Source: Lysobacterales bacterium 66-474 (GTDB lineage Bacteria; Pseudomonadota; Gammaproteobacteria; Xanthomonadales; Rhodanobacteraceae). From it: 64,000 nt of DNA. Shown in pieces: positions 60,896 through 64,000 of this stretch (position 1 is its first letter; every line of letters starts with the position of its first letter). The notes under the pieces are model-generated. The model ran no database searches, was not told the origin of the DNA, and was given only the letters and a program-made list of their open reading frames with translations. A program made the position numbers and the translations under genes. The stretch covers positions 67,001 through 131,000 of the forward strand of contig MKWP01000001.1 of NCBI GenBank assembly GCA_001899805.1. The letters are read 5' to 3'.

Positions 60896-61822
60896 ATGGA
60901 AACCAAGGCTCATCACGTCCTGATCGGCGCCTTCACCCTGGTAGCGCTGGCGGCGGTGCTGCTGTTCGCGCTGTGGCTGGGCAAGACCAGCCTCAACCGG
61001 CAGTACCACTATTACGACATCGTGTTCACCGAATCGGTGACCGGCCTGTCCAAGGGCAGCCCGGTGCAATACAACGGCATCCAGATCGGCGAAGTCAGCC
61101 AGTTGAAACTCGATCCCAAGGATCCGCGCAAGGTGCTGGCGCGCATCCAGGTCGCCGCCGACACGCCCATCAAGACCGACACCCGCGCCAAGCTGGGATT
61201 GCTGGGCCTCACCGGCGTCGCCTTCGTGCAATTGACCGGCGGCGCGCCCCACAGCGCCATGCTGATGCCGACCCAGGAGAACCCGGTGCCGGTGATCCAG
61301 TCCGAGAGTTCGGCGCTGACCAAGCTGCTCGAGTCCGGCGGCGACGTGGTGACCTCGCTGAACGGCATCCTCGATCGTCTCGGCAAACTCGTGTCGGATC
61401 AGAACGTCGACCGCATCACCAACACGCTCAGGAACATCGACCAGACCACCAGCACCCTGGCCGCGGAACGCGACGATTTGCGCAACCTTATCCACGAGGC
61501 GGCCCAGGCTTCGCAACAACTCAACCAGACCCTCGCCGGCGCCAACCAGCTGGTCAACGGTCCCGGCCGCGAAACGCTGGAGCGCGCGGCCACGGCCATG
61601 GCGTCGTTGCAAAAAGCCACGCAGACCCTCGACAAGCTGCTCGAAGACAACCAGGGCTCGCTGCAATCAGGTCTGCGTGGCGTCGACCAGATCGGCCCGG
61701 CCTTGCGCGAACTGCGCTCGGCCCTGCGCGACATCCACCAGCTCACCAACAAGCTGCAAGCCAATCCTGCCGGCTATCTGTTCGGCCGCCAGCAACCTTC
61801 CGAATTCTCGCCGCAACACTAG
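60896..61822 (+). CDS. MCE/MlaD-family substrate-binding protein
   Basis: A 308-residue protein with one N-terminal membrane helix (residues 8-30), an MCE domain (about 38-118; VTGLSKGSPVQYNGIQIGEV) and a long helical C-terminal part (about 140-285) rich in heptads, which in related proteins forms a periplasmic tube or needle. It binds phospholipid for transport between membranes. The C-terminal helix is longer than that of E. coli MlaD (about 180 residues in total), closer to Mce proteins of the PqiB/toluene-tolerance class. Confidence 0.9.
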   Translation: METKAHHVLIGAFTLVALAAVLLFALWLGKTSLNRQYHYYDIVFTESVTGLSKGSPVQYNGIQIGEVSQLKLDPKDPRKVLARIQVAADTPIKTDTRAKLGLLGLTGVAFVQLTGGAPHSAMLMPTQENPVPVIQSESSALTKLLESGGDVVTSLNGILDRLGKLVSDQNVDRITNTLRNIDQTTSTLAAERDDLRNLIHEAAQASQQLNQTLAGANQLVNGPGRETLERAATAMASLQKATQTLDKLLEDNQGSLQSGLRGVDQIGPALRELRSALRDIHQLTNKLQANPAGYLFGRQQPSEFSPQH

Positions 61823-61984
61823 GATTCCCTGCAAACCGATTGCCGCGGCCGTTCCAGGCTTTCGCCCGCTTGGGCCAGAGGAACAGCAACCATGCAATGC
61901 TTTCAGGGGTTGTGGAAGCATGACAATGCGGACAGGAGCGAAACCTTGACAAACCCAACCACACCTTCCCGGAAGGACGCCAAC

Positions 61985-62647
61985 ATGACCGTCCACAAGC
62001 CGTTCCCCGCCGCGCGCGCGCTGCTCGTGTCGTGCGCGATCCCGATCCTGCTTGCCGCCTGTTCGGTGCTGCCCGAGCGCGAACCCGTGCAGATCTGGCA
62101 ACCGGAAGCATCCGCCGCCCCGACCGCGGCCGCGCCGACGGCGGATTTCAGCCTGCGGGTGGACACCCCGAACACGACCGGCGCACTGGACGGAACCGGC
62201 ATCGTGGTGATGCCCGAACCCGGCCAGGTCAGCAACTACAAGGGCGCGCGTTGGAGCGAATCGCCGGCGCTGCTGGTGCGCCACCGGCTGGTGGACGCCT
62301 TCATGGCCGCACGGCTGCCGGCGGTCACCACCGACGACGACCACTTCTTTTCCGACTACACCCTCTCCGGCGACCTGCGCGCGTTCCAATCCGAATACAG
62401 GTCGGGATCGCCGGTCGTGGTGGTGCGCTTCGACGCGCAACTGCGGCGCGGCGGCGCGCGCAACCTGCTCGCGACCCACAGCTTCGTCATCACGCAGCAA
62501 CCATCGGGAGTGGACGTGCCGCAAATCGTCGCCGCATTCGGCGCCGCCGACGACCAGCTCGCCGCGCAAGTGGTGGCGTGGGTCATCGAACAGGCCCGCA
62601 ATGCACCCGCACCGGATCCCGACGCCCAGCGGCGGCGCAAGCGCTGA
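61985..62647 (+). CDS. ABC-type transport auxiliary lipoprotein (PqiC-like)
   Basis: A 220-residue lipoprotein with the lipobox LLAAC (Cys26) and a domain of the PqiC/ABC_trans_aux family (IVVMPEPGQVSNYKGARWSESPALLVRHRLVDAF). In PqiABC and related systems this protein sits at the outer membrane and receives the Mce assembly. The frame opens at 61892, but the ATG at 61985 with GGAAGG upstream directly precedes the lipoprotein signal. A 162-bp gap separates it from the MCE gene. Confidence 0.85.
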   Translation: MTVHKPFPAARALLVSCAIPILLAACSVLPEREPVQIWQPEASAAPTAAAPTADFSLRVDTPNTTGALDGTGIVVMPEPGQVSNYKGARWSESPALLVRHRLVDAFMAARLPAVTTDDDHFFSDYTLSGDLRAFQSEYRSGSPVVVVRFDAQLRRGGARNLLATHSFVITQQPSGVDVPQIVAAFGAADDQLAAQVVAWVIEQARNAPAPDPDAQRRRKR

Positions 62648-62704
62648 TGGCGGCTTCCGTTCCTTGCGGCGGGGCCACGACTCGCGCAACGGACTGCGGA
62701 ACGG

Positions 62705-63313
62705 CTACGCGGCTTGCGGAACGTCGTTCGCCCGGCCTCGATCGCCCGCCACCGTGACCGCCAGGAAAGCGCTTGCCCACAGGATCAGACCCGCGCCCAG
62801 GCACCCGACCGGATCGGCCGGCCCGTGCGGCGCCAGCAGCGGATACAACATCGCCAAGGCAACCAAGGCCGCGCCCGCAAGGTAGTGCGCACGATAGTTG
62901 AAGACATGCGCGAGCGGGAGAAAGTGCAACCCGACGATCGCGATCACGCACGGAATCTCCCAGCTTGGCAGCCCGACCCTCACCAGGATGTTGATCGCGA
63001 CGAAAATGGCGATCCACTGTCCCGCGTTGACGATGTGGAAAATCCGCATCGCCCGCTTTTGCCGGGAAGTCGGCCCGATCGCCGCGAGCGCCGGCCGATG
63101 ACGCCGATAACGACGCCAGGCGAACACCCCCAGCGCGAGCGCGGCCAGTACGACGGCACCCATCACGAACGGGTTCCCGGCTGTCATCCGCCAGGCGTAG
63201 ACCCCGATCCAGACTCCACCAAAAGGGAACAGGACCATCGCGCCCATGGCCCTGCCGGCGCGTGCCGCGTCACGCGCGCCGGCACTACCCGGCGCCGGCA
63301 CCGCCGTCTTCAC
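62705..63313 (-). CDS. Uncharacterised membrane protein
   Basis: A protein of 202 residues (or 180 from the ATG at 63247) with about six hydrophobic segments and no recognised motif; I do not assign a family. RRYRRHRPALAAIGPTSRQKRAMRIFHIVN is the main cytoplasmic loop. The GTG at 63313 overlaps the stop of the permease gene (GTGA), favouring the longer form and suggesting cotranscription with it. It converges on the lipoprotein gene, 57 bp away. Confidence 0.6.
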   Translation of the reverse strand: MKTAVPAPGSAGARDAARAGRAMGAMVLFPFGGVWIGVYAWRMTAGNPFVMGAVVLAALALGVFAWRRYRRHRPALAAIGPTSRQKRAMRIFHIVNAGQWIAIFVAINILVRVGLPSWEIPCVIAIVGLHFLPLAHVFNYRAHYLAGAALVALAMLYPLLAPHGPADPVGCLGAGLILWASAFLAVTVAGDRGRANDVPQAA

Positions 63314-64000
63314 AGTTCGCGCAGCGCATTCACGACGGACAGTCGCGCCGCGCGCACCGCGGGGAACAGCCCGCCGACGAAGCCGATCGCCAGCGCCCAT
63401 TTCAAGCCCGTCCAGATGAGTCCCGGGTCGACCTTGAACTTGAACATCACCTGGCTGAAACCATTCAAGGTCGACGCGCTGTAGCCGTTGAACACCAGCC
63501 ACACGATCACCGCGCCGAGCACGCCGCCAGCCAGCGCCAGCAACATCGTTTCCAGCATCACCGACACCACCACCGGCATGCCGCGGAAACCGATCGCGCG
63601 CAGCGTCGCGATTTCACGCGCGCGCGCCGCCACCGCCGCGAACATGCAGTTGAGCGCGCCGAACAGTGCGCCGATCGCCATGATCACGCCGACGGTCAGG
63701 CCGACCACACGGATGATCTTGCTCAGCCCTTCGGATTGCTTGGCGAAATAGTCGTGCGTGGTGTTGGCCTCCACCTTCAGGCGCGGATCGGCGGCCAGTG
63801 CCGCCTTGAACTGCGCGAAAGCGGAGGGGCTGGCCAGTTTCACCAGCACCGATTCGGCGCTGTTGCCGCGCCGGTACGCCGATGCCACCGTCTGGCGATC
63901 CGCCCACAATTCCGAATTCCAAGCGCCATCGCTTTCGAAGATGCCGGCCACGGTCCAGGTCTGGTTGCCGAGCTTGATGTCCTTGCCGACATCCAGGCCC
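63310..64000 (-). CDS. ABC transporter permease of the FtsX/MacB type (C-terminal part)
   Basis: The last 229 residues are in the window; the start lies beyond the right edge. A periplasmic MacB_PCD-like portion (TWTVAGIFESDGAWNSELW) is followed by an FtsX domain with three helices and the conserved EIATLRAIGFR motif, ending PAVRAARLSVVNALREL. Such permeases pair with a separate ATPase and often with an HlyD-like adaptor, both expected beyond the window. Mechanotransmission rather than classical transport is known for MacB. Confidence 0.87.
   Translation of the reverse strand, partial: GLDVGKDIKLGNQTWTVAGIFESDGAWNSELWADRQTVASAYRRGNSAESVLVKLASPSAFAQFKAALAADPRLKVEANTTHDYFAKQSEGLSKIIRVVGLTVGVIMAIGALFGALNCMFAAVAARAREIATLRAIGFRGMPVVVSVMLETMLLALAGGVLGAVIVWLVFNGYSASTLNGFSQVMFKFKVDPGLIWTGLKWALAIGFVGGLFPAVRAARLSVVNALREL

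Overview
The window is high-GC DNA (roughly two thirds G+C) from a gammaproteobacterium, most likely a member of the Xanthomonadales close to Rhodanobacteraceae. This is an inference from gene content (MetJ, type II QueF, a lone tryptophan-halogenase-like gene, two RND pumps, a TonB-like protein), from codon use, and from intergenic hairpin repeats with GGGA or TGGA loops. About 57 protein genes fill the window. I saw no rRNA, tRNA, CRISPR array, prophage or transposase.

Layout. (1) 0.4-2.0 kb: a small thiol/flavin redox operon (peroxiredoxin, DsbA-like protein, FMN reductase). (2) 2.1-7.0 kb: a membrane polyol/sugar dehydrogenase operon (Tat-exported small subunit, GMC flavoprotein, triheme cytochrome) with an OprB porin. 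(3) 7.0-12.8 kb: a LysR regulator divergent from a decaheme cytochrome, an MtrB/PioB-type outer-membrane barrel and a cytochrome c4. This is a porin-cytochrome conduit that can carry electrons across the outer membrane. (4) 13.0-17.3 kb: an RND efflux pair. (5) 17.4-27.0 kb: ion and stress homeostasis (tandem universal stress protein, complete Mrp antiporter operon with fused A-B subunit, HdeD-like protein, CPA1 antiporter). (6) 27.1-32.4 kb: DOPA-dioxygenase-like enzyme, TRIC-like channel, M20 peptidase, FAD reductase, QueF. (7) 32.4-38.3 kb: serine hydrolase, flavin-dependent halogenase-like gene and an ECF sigma/anti-sigma pair, divergent from a metallophosphoesterase and a cupredoxin across a perfect palindrome. 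(8) 38.3-44.4 kb: a three-part RND efflux operon with a recognisable promoter and operator-like palindrome. (9) 44.6-45.98 kb: a VOC / ArsR / SRPBCC operon. (10) 46-59 kb: housekeeping genes (ZapE, hydrolase, AcpH, transporter, M48 protease, LemA, beta-lactamase-like protein, TonB-like protein, MetJ, GcvH, GcvT) separated by a family of interspersed repeats. (11) 58.9-62.6 kb: an Mla/Mce-type lipid transport operon. (12) The window ends in an ABC/FtsX-type permease.

The most unusual points are: a MetJ repressor fused in frame to an 82-residue lysine/alanine-rich histone-H1-like tail, with tandem met boxes about 160 bp upstream; a palindromic element of about 130 bp inserted in frame inside gcvT; six copies of an intergenic repeat of about 135 bp crowded between 47.2 and 58.9 kb and supplying stop codons to three genes; a near-palindromic 139-bp element between lemA and the M48 gene; and the outer-membrane electron conduit lying beside a LysR gene with a shared inverted repeat.
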